Assembly (NCBI GenBank): GCA_030150045.1 | Contig: JASLGM010000027.1 | Coordinates: 186,001 to 250,000, forward strand | Length of the DNA: 64,000 bases | Direction: 5' to 3' | Source of the DNA: Taishania sp. | Lineage (GTDB): Bacteria; Bacteroidota; Bacteroidia; Flavobacteriales_D; Crocinitomicaceae | Shown: one piece after another, positions 55,243 through 63,496 of the stretch | Numbering within the stretch: position 1 is the stretch's first letter | Layout: the number at the start of each line of letters is the position of its first letter | Notes under the pieces: generated by a model | Told to the model about the DNA's origin: nothing | What the model saw: the letters and a program-made list of their open reading frames with translations, nothing else | Database searches by the model: none | Program-made: the position numbers and the translations under genes

Positions 55243-55443
55243 ATGAATGATGACATGAGCGGTTTCTCAAAGAAAAAACGTTGGGAAGATGATGAATATT
55301 ACTATACACCTGAAGGATACATATGTTTTACTGAGAAACATCATTTAAAAAGAGGTTACTGCTGTAAAAGCGGTTGTCGTCATTGTCCTTATGGTTTCGA
55401 TAAAAAAACAGGAATCATCACTACACCAAAAGGGAAAATTTAA
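55243..55443 (+). CDS. DUF5522 small cysteine-rich protein
   Basis: The 66-residue protein has the DUF5522 consensus EYYYTPEGYICFTEKHHLKRG followed by YCCKSGCRHCPYG, four cysteines and a histidine likely to bind one metal. No role is known. It overlaps the PlsC-like gene by 4 bases at the 3' ends. Confidence 0.85.
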   Translation: MNDDMSGFSKKKRWEDDEYYYTPEGYICFTEKHHLKRGYCCKSGCRHCPYGFDKKTGIITTPKGKI

Positions 55444-55991
55444 TCATCTGCTCGAATTCCATTTTCAGGAATTCTTCCTGTATACTTACTCAACACTTGC
55501 TTTATATGCCTGATGTCTTTTTCCGAATCCCCAGTCGGAACAAACAATTCATCAAACCCTCCTGTTTTTGTTTTATAATCAATATAAGCCATGTAAATAG
55601 GTACATTAGCCTCTTGTGCAATGTAATAAAAGCCTTTTTTCCAATGCGGATTATAACTTCGGGTTCCTTCTGGTGTAAAAACCAGAAATAAATTATCATA
55701 TTCCGAAAAATAGCTAACTGCCTGTTTTGTCATATTGTTTTTAGCTTTACGATCAACAGGAACACCTCCCATGCGCTTCAAAAACCATCCAAATCCCGGA
55801 ATAAACATTTCCTTTTTTATCAAAAATTTCGCATTAACTCCATAATATGAAAAAGTTAATTTACCTATGACAAAATCCCAATTGGAAGTATGTGGACCAA
55901 CAACCACAACACATTTCTGTGCGCCTGTTGGTGGTGTTCTATCAATCTTCCACCCTAATAAACTTAATATCCACATGCCTAGTTTTCCCAT
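55440..55991 (-). CDS. PlsC-like 1-acyl-sn-glycerol-3-phosphate acyltransferase family protein
   Basis: The 183-residue protein has the acyltransferase motif I HTSNWD (HxxxxD), motif III FTPEGTRS and the hydrophobic MGGVPVDRKA segment between them. It lacks the long N-terminal membrane part of full PlsC. It should acylate lysophosphatidic acid or another lipid at the inner membrane; the specific acceptor is uncertain. It stands alone on its strand. Confidence 0.85.
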   Translation of the reverse strand: MGKLGMWILSLLGWKIDRTPPTGAQKCVVVVGPHTSNWDFVIGKLTFSYYGVNAKFLIKKEMFIPGFGWFLKRMGGVPVDRKAKNNMTKQAVSYFSEYDNLFLVFTPEGTRSYNPHWKKGFYYIAQEANVPIYMAYIDYKTKTGGFDELFVPTGDSEKDIRHIKQVLSKYTGRIPENGIRADD

Positions 55992-56203
55992 GATTCAAAA
56001 TTACAAATTATTCATTTGAACTGTATCTATTAAAGATGGCTTTCTAACATTTTCCAATGACTAAAGAAAAAGAAGAATACAATCCTTTTATTTACGACCT
56101 CTTTAAAAGCATATAACATGAAAGAAAATAGGCGTTCTATTTCTTTCATAAATATGACGCTAAAAAAAACAACCATGATTGAAAAAGATGTACATTTACA
56201 GCA

Positions 56204-57445
56204 ATGAAAATGTTGCGTAAAATCGCTCGGATTTCGAGCTACACCCTATTGGCTATTGCAGGAATAATCTTATTCTCTGTTAGTTACTTGATGCTATTTA
56301 AATTCAGTAATAAAAGTGATCTTACACCTTCAAATAAAATCCCGTTCTCTATAGCGGTTTATCCTAAAAATATAGTCTCTGACTTAACATACAGTGTGCT
56401 TTGGGGTGAAAAGTCAAAAGAATTACGTTCATTACTCAACAATTTGGATTCTCTCAAAGGAACCGACTTTCCAGATCTGGGCATAGATCCTACGAAACCA
56501 ATGTTTTTCTTCTCTGATCATTTTCAAGAACAAGATATTTCAGGCCAAATTTTCTCCCTCAATAACATAAAAAAATTCGAAAAAAACGCAAAATCCGAAC
56601 TCCCAAAAGCGTTTTGGCACATCAAAGGGAATTCCGTTTGCATATTACAATCAGAAGGCCTTAGTCTTAATCAATTAAAATCCTATTTCGATAGCCAAAA
56701 ATGGGAATCAAAAAAAATAAAAGGTAAAGAAAGTATTCATTTCCAATACGCTTCATCTCAACAAGAACGATTAGACATCATGCTAACTTGGAACAAAAAC
56801 AGGTTAGTGTTAGATGGTCATTTAACTACAAAAGAAAATTATCATTTCGATAAAAAAACACCTGAATACGACTTAGAGTTTGCCGCAGATAAAAATGGGA
56901 AAGCAAATCCTATCCTTGCGCTTTTCACAGACAAAATCAGCGCATTGAAACACAACTACAACGGACTATTTATTGAGGTAAACAATGGGAATCCTTCCGT
57001 TGCCCCTATTGGAGATTTATACTTTCAAATGAAAGTTTATGACAGTACATTGGCAAAATGGAAACACCCAAAATACGAAGAAAAACTAGACGAAAACAAC
57101 GGAATCATCTGGGCTAAAACAAATGAAAAAAACATTAACAACTTAGGAAAACCCCTACATATACAATTGACGGGACCTCAATTATTAAAGTTCGATGGGA
57201 ACACTATGATTATGGGTATGCTTGGCATGTCAACTGTAGTAGGAGACTTGATGGAGATCATTTCTAACATGGATAAAATAACCATAGAAGGAACCATGAC
57301 CAAACCTAATGTAATGAAAATAAAAGGGAACATTCATTACAATATGGAAAGTGATCTTTTAGCTGATTTACTACTTTACATAGGAAACAACTCGTCTAAA
57401 ATCAATGCTTTTTCAGACGCAATAAATCCACAAAATAAGAAGTAG
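56204..57445 (+). CDS. Membrane-anchored protein of unknown function
   Basis: This 413-residue protein begins with a single hydrophobic anchor (about residues 10-33, YTLLAIAGIILFSVSYLMLF), followed by a soluble, probably periplasmic, alpha/beta domain. I do not recognise it. A distant likeness to DUF3352/DUF4836-type envelope proteins is possible. It ends inside the convergent BtuF-like gene, overlapping it by 44 bases, an unusually long convergent overlap. Confidence 0.7.
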   Translation: MKMLRKIARISSYTLLAIAGIILFSVSYLMLFKFSNKSDLTPSNKIPFSIAVYPKNIVSDLTYSVLWGEKSKELRSLLNNLDSLKGTDFPDLGIDPTKPMFFFSDHFQEQDISGQIFSLNNIKKFEKNAKSELPKAFWHIKGNSVCILQSEGLSLNQLKSYFDSQKWESKKIKGKESIHFQYASSQQERLDIMLTWNKNRLVLDGHLTTKENYHFDKKTPEYDLEFAADKNGKANPILALFTDKISALKHNYNGLFIEVNNGNPSVAPIGDLYFQMKVYDSTLAKWKHPKYEEKLDENNGIIWAKTNEKNINNLGKPLHIQLTGPQLLKFDGNTMIMGMLGMSTVVGDLMEIISNMDKITIEGTMTKPNVMKIKGNIHYNMESDLLADLLLYIGNNSSKINAFSDAINPQNKK

Positions 57446-58172
57446 CTTCTTCCATTTTATTTCCATACCAACTGGCCATCTCACCATCAACAATCGTGAT
57501 TTTACTACTTGGGAATTGGGTTTCAAAGAAGGGAATATGTTCCGCTGAAAACGGGAAAGGTTCTGTACTGATGAAAACCACATCAGGTGAATCATTTTGC
57601 GAAAAGTCATATTCAGGATAGCGTTCGGTTTGCTGTACATTCACCCCACCAAACTCTCCAATCCAATGATGGATAAACGTATTCGGTCCTACTGTAAAAT
57701 ACGGATCCTTCCACATAAAATAAAGGTAGGTAAATGGAATCAACTCCAATTGAGATCGTCGTAATTCGATTGCATCAATCATCTCTTGTGTTTGCTGCTC
57801 CTTATCAAAAATACGCGACAAAGTAAGCATCATATCATATGCTTGTTCTTTAGTATTTACATCCGAAAGATAAACTGGAGCAATTTCTTTTAGCAACTGA
57901 ATATCTGCCAATGTGTTTTCCTCTTTATTCGCAATGATAAAATCGGGTTGAAGCGCACGAACTCGCTCAACATTCACATTTTTCGTCCCTCCAACACGTG
58001 TTTTTGTTTCAAACCATTCTTTTGGATGAATGCAAAACTTGGTAATACCTACAACCTCTTCCTCCAACCCTAAATAATGTAAAAACTGGGTTTGGGACGG
58101 CACTAAAGAAATAATCCGACTAGGTTTTTGCCCTAGTCGGATTAAGTTATTCATTTGATCTTTGATCTCCAT
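57402..58172 (-). CDS. BtuF-like helical-backbone metal receptor (no signal peptide)
   Basis: The 256-residue product resembles cobalamin/iron-siderophore binding proteins of class III: RIISLVPSQTQFLHYLGL, then VVGITKFCIHP, RVRALQPDFIIANKEEN and PDVVFISTEPFPF. Unlike secreted BtuF it starts without a signal peptide, which is common for the Bacteroidota cytosolic form. Ligand is unknown; cobalamin or a metal is likely. It starts 7 bases after the CBS stop, so the two are co-transcribed. Start ATG 58172. Confidence 0.8.
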   Translation of the reverse strand: MEIKDQMNNLIRLGQKPSRIISLVPSQTQFLHYLGLEEEVVGITKFCIHPKEWFETKTRVGGTKNVNVERVRALQPDFIIANKEENTLADIQLLKEIAPVYLSDVNTKEQAYDMMLTLSRIFDKEQQTQEMIDAIELRRSQLELIPFTYLYFMWKDPYFTVGPNTFIHHWIGEFGGVNVQQTERYPEYDFSQNDSPDVVFISTEPFPFSAEHIPFFETQFPSSKITIVDGEMASWYGNKMEEATSYFVDLLRLKKH

Positions 58173-58179
58173 CTTTCGA

Positions 58180-59550
58180 TTAAGCCAAAGAAGCAATGAT
58201 ATCGTACTTCGTAATAATATGGTATTTTCCGTTTTCCATTTCTACTAAAACAGCATTATTTTCTTTACTGATTAATTTAGACACTTCTTCCACCGTTGTT
58301 TTCTCTTTAACGATCGGATATGGTTTACCCATTAATTGCCCTAAAGGTGCATCTAAACAAGTTGGATTATCTACCAAAAAGGAGAACAAAGCCGTTTCAT
58401 CAACAGATCCTACAAACGTTCCGTCTTTTTTAACAGGTATTTGAGAAATTCCGAATTTGCGCATGCGATCAATAGCGTGAGAAACAATTTCTTCAGCAAA
58501 GGCTGTAACCATTGGCTGGTCTGCATGTCCAGCAATTAAATCACCTGCAGTTTTCACTTCATCTACTAAATACCCTCTTTCTCTCATCCAATCGTCGTTG
58601 AAAATTTTTCCAACATAACGTGACCCTGAATCATGGAAAAGAACGACAACCGTATCATCTGGACCAAAATGCTCTTTCAATTGCAACACCCCTTTAATTG
58701 CAGAACCAGCAGACATTCCCACAAACATCCCTTCTTCTTTTGCCAATCTACGGCAATAAACAGCAGCGTCTTTATCCGTAACCTTTGTAAATCCATCAAT
58801 CACTGAAAAATCTACGTTCTTTGGTAAAATATCTTCACCAATACCTTCTGTTACATAAGAATAGATCTCATTCTCATCAAAGATTCCAGTTTCATGGTAT
58901 TTTTTGAAAACCGAACCATAAGTATCTACTCCCCAAACTTTACAATTAGGGTTTTTCTCTTTCAAATATTTCCCAATTCCAGAAATGGTTCCACCTGTAC
59001 CAACACCAACCACAAAATGTGTCACTTTCCCGTCCGTTTGATCCCAAATTTCAGGTCCAGTTTGTTCGTAATTCGCTACTGAATTCGATGGATTGTCATA
59101 TTGATTTACATACCAACCATTTGGTGTTTCTTCTGCCAAACGCTTAGACACAGAATAGTAAGAACGTGGATCTGTTGGCTCAACATCCGTTGGACAAACC
59201 ACACATTTAGCCCCCATTGCACGAAGGATATCTACTTTTTCTTTCGATTGTTTGTCTGTTGTTACACAAATCAAATTATATCCTTTTACCACGGCAGCCA
59301 ACGCTAAGCCCATCCCGGTATTCCCAGATGTTCCCTCAACGATAGTTCCTCCGGGCTTCAATCGTCCGTCTTTCTCCGCATCTTCAACCATTTTCAGAGC
59401 CATTCTGTCTTTACAAGAATTCCCAGGATTAAAATACTCCACTTTTGCCAAGACAGTACATGGCAATTCTTGCGTGATTTTATTCAATTTTACCATTGGC
59501 GTATTCCCAATAGCGTCCAATATATTGTTACAAATTTTCATCTTGTTCAT
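58180..59550 (-). CDS. Cystathionine beta-synthase (PLP enzyme with CBS-domain pair)
   Basis: The 456-residue protein (453 from the second ATG, 59541) has the fold-type II PLP core: NTPMVKL, NPGNSCKDRMALKM with the PLP Lys, EGTSGNTGMGLA, GVGTGGTISG. Two C-terminal CBS domains follow (about 340-453, IPVKKDGTFVG and KYDIIASLA). It condenses serine or O-acetylserine with homocysteine or sulfide; the domain pair resembles regulated CBS. The upstream frame to 59619 crosses the promoter (59561-59592) and is rejected. The BtuF-like gene follows. Confidence 0.9.
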   Translation of the reverse strand: MNKMKICNNILDAIGNTPMVKLNKITQELPCTVLAKVEYFNPGNSCKDRMALKMVEDAEKDGRLKPGGTIVEGTSGNTGMGLALAAVVKGYNLICVTTDKQSKEKVDILRAMGAKCVVCPTDVEPTDPRSYYSVSKRLAEETPNGWYVNQYDNPSNSVANYEQTGPEIWDQTDGKVTHFVVGVGTGGTISGIGKYLKEKNPNCKVWGVDTYGSVFKKYHETGIFDENEIYSYVTEGIGEDILPKNVDFSVIDGFTKVTDKDAAVYCRRLAKEEGMFVGMSAGSAIKGVLQLKEHFGPDDTVVVLFHDSGSRYVGKIFNDDWMRERGYLVDEVKTAGDLIAGHADQPMVTAFAEEIVSHAIDRMRKFGISQIPVKKDGTFVGSVDETALFSFLVDNPTCLDAPLGQLMGKPYPIVKEKTTVEEVSKLISKENNAVLVEMENGKYHIITKYDIIASLA

Positions 59551-59560
59551 TTTGATGAAA

Positions 59561-59592
59561 CAAAAATAGCTAAATTCAATGGATAAAATCAA
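59561..59592 (-). promoter_or_regulatory. Promoter of the cystathionine beta-synthase gene
   Basis: Minus-strand TTG (59590-59592), 21 bases, TATTTTTG (59561-59568). The transcript would start within 10-20 bases of the ATG. Confidence 0.6.
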
Positions 59593-59624
59593 GTACAGAA
59601 GTCGCTTAACCATTTTCATAGGAC

Positions 59625-59651
59625 AAAAAAAAACCGTAGTATTGCTACCAC
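59625..59651 (-). terminator. Orphan terminator upstream of the CBS gene
   Basis: AAACCGTGGT pairs with ACTACGGTTT around AGCAAT (one wobble) and is followed by nine Ts on the minus strand. No gene lies upstream on that strand for 0.9 kb, so it ends either a small RNA or an attenuated leader of the CBS gene. Confidence 0.75.
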
Positions 59652-59973
59652 GGTTTCTTTAAATAAAAACTCACCTAATTAACCTAACCTTACCTAAAAA
59701 AATTATCACCTATCAACTAATTATGTAAACTTATGCAACATGGTTGAATATGCTGCTACTATACACTTTGCAATCAGCGTACCACAAAAAAACAAAAAAG
59801 GCAAACGAACCACAAACAACCTGACAGCCAGCTAAATACAATAAAACGCTATTTAGATTCCAAGCCTGCCAACTTCTCGTTTTATTTTCATTTTGAAAAA
59901 AGCGCCTTCATTTTGGAAATATAAAACTGATTTCCGAGCCAAGAAACACCTTTTTTATCCGTTAAATAATATT
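59652..59973 (-). other. Possible small RNA or leader region
   Basis: About 320 bases without a gene. The part next to the orphan terminator has a purine/T-rich tract with repeated TTAGGT-like units on the minus strand (59671-59696). A short stretch at 59823-59878 begins GACAGCC and ends AGCCTGCCAA and might be a shortened F2 relative. No clear promoter was found. Confidence 0.35.
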
Positions 59974-60122
59974 TTAGCTGCCTTTTCCGTCTGCGTGCGC
60001 TAGTGCCCTTGTCAAAAAAAACATTGCCAACGCCTTCTTCACAGCTTCTAAAGTCGCTGCGTACAAGTCGTGCAATGTATATTTTTCTACCATCGGCCAG
60101 CTAATGCACTCCGCCGGGGCAG
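59974..60122 (-). repeat. F2 interspersed structured repeat, copy 6 (minus orientation)
   Basis: Read on the minus strand: outer CTGCC/GGCAG, P2-like ACATTGC/GCAATGT, and the core CAGCGAC-N3-AGAAGCTG. The tail block ACTAGCGCACGCAGACGG matches ACTAAAGCGTGTAGACCG of other copies. Confidence 0.65.
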
Positions 60123-60181
60123 AAAAGCAATTGTTATACTATATATATAGTGTAAATAGAAAAGTACATTAAATATCAAGC

Positions 60182-60210
60182 CGGTCATTGGCATTTTATA
60201 AAAAAATGAC
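60182..60210. other. Hairpin between F2 copy 6 and F1 copy 4
   Basis: GGTCATT pairs with AATGACC around a 15-base loop. It occupies the same place between F1 and F2 as the hairpin at 8230-8265. Confidence 0.45.
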
Positions 60211-60224
60211 CTTTTGAAAACCGA

Positions 60225-60329
60225 TTTCGCGTTAAGGATAGGAGCGGCATCTCCCTCCCAAAAACCTTTGGGAGGGAATACAGCGGATAGCCTGCCCCCC
60301 AAGGAACTTGGTGGGGAACGCCCAGAAAA
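60225..60329 (-). repeat. F1 interspersed structured repeat, copy 4 (minus orientation)
   Basis: On the minus strand: TGGGCGTTCCCC, CAGGCTATCCGC and CCTATCCTTAACGCGAAA. Hairpin 1 uses CCAAG/CTTGG and hairpin 2 uses CTCCCTCCC with its complement, like copy 2. It is the shortest copy. Confidence 0.72.
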
Positions 60330-60448
60330 AAGAGAAAACAGTTATTTGATTTCCTTTATTCGTTCCATATTTACGTTTGGTAATTCATTATCAGCAAAAC
60401 GGTCAAAAAACATTCTTAATTTAGGTTACGATTTTGTGCATTAACTAT

Positions 60449-60479
60449 TTGTTTTTGAAGTAAAATCATCCTATCTTTG
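60449..60479 (+). promoter_or_regulatory. Promoter of rpsA
   Basis: TTG (60449-60451), 20 bases, TATCTTTG (60472-60479), a full match. The mRNA leader is about 90 bases. Confidence 0.7.
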
Positions 60480-60503
60480 CGCCCTCGAAAAGAGTATAAA
60501 GTC

Positions 60504-60559
60504 GTATCCCTCTGTCGACCAAGTATCATTTCTTTCAGGGTTGAGGGTTCCTGAGATAC
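60504..60559 (+). promoter_or_regulatory. Structured leader of rpsA
   Basis: GTATC (60504-60508) can pair with GATAC (60555-60559), enclosing CCTC (60509-60512) with GAGG (60543-60546). This places a stem-loop just before the start codon, suitable for translational autoregulation by S1; that role is inferred. Confidence 0.35.
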
Positions 60560-60575
60560 AAGTAAATACAGCCAA

Positions 60576-62357
60576 ATGGCAATAGAAATTAAACCGCAGG
60601 GAACTGCAGATTTTGACTGGGAAGCGTTAGCTTTAGACGGTTACAACAACGCACAACGCGCTGAGTTATCAGACAAGTACGAGTCTACTTTGACATCTAT
60701 TACAGAGAAAGAAGTAATCGAAGGTACAGTTGTTGCAGTTACGAAAAAAGAAGTAATTATCAACATCGGATACAAATCTGAAGGTGTTATTCCTGCTTCT
60801 GAGTTCCGTTACAACCCAGACTTAAAAGTTGGTGATACAGTAGATATTTACGTTGAATGTCAAGAAGACAAACAAGGTCAATTGATCGTTTCTCACCGTA
60901 CAGCACGTATGCACAAAGCGTGGATCCGTGTTAATGACGTATTACGTACAGGTGAAGTTATCACAGGATTCGTTAAGTGTCGTACAAAAGGAGGTCTTAT
61001 CGTTGATGTATTTGGAATTGAGGCGTTCTTGCCAGGATCTCAAATTGACGTTAAACCTATTCGTGATTACGATATCTACGTTGGTAAAAACATGGAATTC
61101 AAAGTGGTTAAAATTAACCAAGAGTTCCGTAACGTTGTTGTTTCTCACAAAGCTCTTATTGAGGCTGAGTTGGAAGAGCAGAAAAAACAAATCATTTCTG
61201 GTCTTGAGAAAGGTCAAGTATTGGAAGGAACAGTTAAAAACATTACTTCATACGGTGTATTCATCGACTTGGGTGGTGTTGACGGATTGATCCACATTAC
61301 AGACTTATCTTGGGGACGTGTTAACCACCCAGAAGAGATTGTTGAATTAGATCAAAAATTGAACGTTGTTATCTTAGACTTTGATGATGATAAGAAACGT
61401 ATCGCTTTAGGATTAAAACAATTACAACCACATCCATGGGATGCTTTAGATACTAACATCAATGTTGGTGATAAAGTTTCTGGAAAAGTTGTAGTTATGG
61501 CTGATTACGGAGCATTCGTTGAAATCGCAGCAGGAGTTGAAGGATTAATCCACGTTTCTGAAATGTCATGGTCTCAACACTTACGTTCTGCTCAAGACTT
61601 CATGAATGTTGGTGATACAGTTGAAGCTGTAGTATTGACTTTGGATCGTGAAGAGCGTAAAATGTCTTTGGGAATCAAACAATTGATGCCAGATCCATGG
61701 AATGATATCGAAAGCAAATACACAGTGAGCTCTAAGCACAACGCTAAAGTTCGTAATTTCACTAACTTCGGAGTATTCGTAGAATTAGAAGAAGGTGTTG
61801 ACGGATTGATTCACATTTCTGATTTATCTTGGCAAAAGAAAATCAAACACCCATCTGAGTTCTGCAAAGTAGGTGATGAAATGGAAGTTGTTGTTTTAGA
61901 AATCGACCGTGAAAACCGTCGTATCTCTTTAGGACACAAACAATTAGAAGAAAACCCTTGGGATGTATTTGAAACTATCTTCGGAGAAGGATCTGTACAC
62001 CAAGGAACAATCATCGAAAACAAAGATAAATCTGGAATCGTTGCTTTACCTTACGGTGTAGAAGGAATCTGTCCTGCTAAACACTTACGTAAAGAAGATG
62101 GATCTAACGCGAAAGTGGAAGAAACATTAGATTTCAAAGTTATCGAGTTTAACAAAGAGTCTAAGAAAATCGTTGTGTCTCACACACGTACTTTCGAAGA
62201 AGGAGATGACAAACCAGTAGCGTCTAAAGGTGGTGCTAAAAAAGGTGGTTCTTCTAACTCAGCGGTAAACGCAATCAACCAAAGCAATGAAAAATCTACA
62301 TTAGGAGATTTAGATGCGTTGGCTGAATTGAAAGAAAAAATGGATAAAGAGAAATAG
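60576..62357 (+). CDS. rpsA: 30S ribosomal protein S1
   Basis: The 593-residue protein contains six S1 RNA-binding domains, visible as repeats of the type GxVxxITxYGVFIDLGGVDGLIHITDLSW, VEGLIHVSEMSW and VDGLIHISDLSW. The length is typical of Bacteroidota S1. It binds mRNA at the small subunit and is especially important in this phylum, where Shine-Dalgarno use is low. A Gly/Ser-rich linker (KGGAKKGGSS) precedes the C-terminal tail. Single-gene unit with its own promoter and strong terminator. Confidence 0.96.
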   Translation: MAIEIKPQGTADFDWEALALDGYNNAQRAELSDKYESTLTSITEKEVIEGTVVAVTKKEVIINIGYKSEGVIPASEFRYNPDLKVGDTVDIYVECQEDKQGQLIVSHRTARMHKAWIRVNDVLRTGEVITGFVKCRTKGGLIVDVFGIEAFLPGSQIDVKPIRDYDIYVGKNMEFKVVKINQEFRNVVVSHKALIEAELEEQKKQIISGLEKGQVLEGTVKNITSYGVFIDLGGVDGLIHITDLSWGRVNHPEEIVELDQKLNVVILDFDDDKKRIALGLKQLQPHPWDALDTNINVGDKVSGKVVVMADYGAFVEIAAGVEGLIHVSEMSWSQHLRSAQDFMNVGDTVEAVVLTLDREERKMSLGIKQLMPDPWNDIESKYTVSSKHNAKVRNFTNFGVFVELEEGVDGLIHISDLSWQKKIKHPSEFCKVGDEMEVVVLEIDRENRRISLGHKQLEENPWDVFETIFGEGSVHQGTIIENKDKSGIVALPYGVEGICPAKHLRKEDGSNAKVEETLDFKVIEFNKESKKIVVSHTRTFEEGDDKPVASKGGAKKGGSSNSAVNAINQSNEKSTLGDLDALAELKEKMDKEK

Positions 62358-62380
62358 TATTCTCCATCTATACATATTTC

Positions 62381-62415
62381 AGGAAGGCGACCCAAAAGGT
62401 CGCCTTCCTTTTTTT
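62381..62415 (+). terminator. Terminator of rpsA
   Basis: A 12-bp perfect stem AGGAAGGCGACC / GGTCGCCTTCCT with loop CAAAA and a following T-run. Confidence 0.93.
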
Positions 62416-62459
62416 ATTTAACTGAAATGTGTATTTTTCAACTTTAATCCTTTTCAACC

Positions 62460-62870
62460 ATGAAGAAATTCTTTTTATCTATACGCAATACCTCCACTCA
62501 GGACTTAGGTCTACTCGTTCTAAGACTAGGTATTGGCTTTTTTATGATTCCAGAACACGGATGGAAAAAGCTCATGAACTTTGATGCTGCAGCTGAAAAC
62601 TTTATCTCCTTTATGGGGATGCCACCTTCTGTATCCTTAGGATTGACCATTTTCGCAGAATTAGTGTGTAGCGTTTTACTTATGCTTGGTCTTTTTACCC
62701 GATTAGCTTGTATTCCACTTATCATTTGCTTATTGGTTATTTTCAGTGTTCATGAATGGAACTTCCTAGGTAAACAAGAACTCCCGTCTCTGTTCATGAT
62801 TGGCTACATTTCTATTCTACTCTTAGGACCTGGTAAATACAGCATTGACAAAATGATTTTTAAAAAATAA
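62460..62870 (+). CDS. DoxX-family membrane protein
   Basis: The 136-residue protein has four hydrophobic segments and the DoxX pattern LVLRLGIGFFMIPEHGWKKL near the N-terminus, then FAELVCSVLLMLGLFTRLACIPLI. DoxX proteins are small inner-membrane proteins linked to redox or metal stress; specific function is unknown. The acetyltransferase gene follows 4 bases downstream, likely in the same transcript. Confidence 0.86.
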   Translation: MKKFFLSIRNTSTQDLGLLVLRLGIGFFMIPEHGWKKLMNFDAAAENFISFMGMPPSVSLGLTIFAELVCSVLLMLGLFTRLACIPLIICLLVIFSVHEWNFLGKQELPSLFMIGYISILLLGPGKYSIDKMIFKK

Positions 62871-62874
62871 ACAC

Positions 62875-63432
62875 ATGGAATACCGCAAAGCCAAACAAAG
62901 TGAAGCACCACAAGTAACCGATCTACTTTTCCTAGCAATGGAAGATATCATCTACGATATGATTGGTCAAAAAAACACAGAAGAAGGTAAACGTTTTTTC
63001 CAACATTTGATTGAGCAAGAAGGCAACCAGTATTCTTATGACAACTGCTGGGTACTAGCAGATGAAGAAATGGTATTTGCTGCAATCTGCATCTATGACG
63101 GGCAACATTTAAATGAATTGAGAAAACCTGTCCTTCAACATTTGAAAGAAAATTACAACCGGGATATTTTTCCTGAGGATGAAACACAAGCAGGAGAAAT
63201 TTATATTGACACGTTTGGTGTTCGACCAGACCAACAAGGAAAAGGATTAGGAAGTCAGTTGTTAAAAAACACCATTTCGGAATTTAATGGGAACAGAAAA
63301 TTGACCTTAGGTTTACTTGTTGATGATGAGAACCCTAATGCGAAACGTCTTTATGACCGCTTAGGCTTTGAAACAGTGGGAAGAAAATCACTACTAGGTC
63401 ATCACATGGATCACATGCAAATTAAAGCATAA
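62875..63432 (+). CDS. GNAT-family N-acetyltransferase
   Basis: The 185-residue protein has the GNAT acetyl-CoA motif A as TFGVRPDQQGKGLGSQLL, preceded by the beta-strand GEIYID and followed by NPNAKRLYDRLGFETVG. Substrate unknown. It is co-transcribed with the DoxX gene and ends at a bidirectional terminator. Confidence 0.86.
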   Translation: MEYRKAKQSEAPQVTDLLFLAMEDIIYDMIGQKNTEEGKRFFQHLIEQEGNQYSYDNCWVLADEEMVFAAICIYDGQHLNELRKPVLQHLKENYNRDIFPEDETQAGEIYIDTFGVRPDQQGKGLGSQLLKNTISEFNGNRKLTLGLLVDDENPNAKRLYDRLGFETVGRKSLLGHHMDHMQIKA

Positions 63433-63470
63433 AAAAATCCCTTGCTAAGTTACTTGCAAGGGATTTTTTT
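63432..63470. terminator. Bidirectional terminator between GNAT and thioredoxin genes
   Basis: AAATCCCTTGC pairs with GCAAGGGATTT (11 bp), flanked by an A-run and a T-run, serving both convergent genes. Confidence 0.9.
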
Positions 63471-63496
63471 ATCGTTTATAGGTACTGCGTTATATC

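Noticed and set aside
59551..59619. Longer N-terminus of the CBS enzyme reading from 59619
   Set aside because: The extension crosses the promoter and adds a hydrophobic stretch unknown in the cytosolic family.
59823..59878. Seventh F2 copy
   Set aside because: Only the ends (GACAGCC and GCCTGCCAA) resemble F2 and the core is absent; at best an internally deleted derivative.
8097..60329. F1/F2 repeats as a CRISPR array or insertion-sequence ends
   Set aside because: Copies are tens of kilobases apart, spacers are not uniform, no target-site duplication was seen and no cas or transposase gene is in the window.
60087..60444. Frames of 71 and 76 codons across the repeats at 60.1-60.4 kb
   Set aside because: Both are translations of F1/F2 repeat DNA, and neither is conserved between repeat copies.
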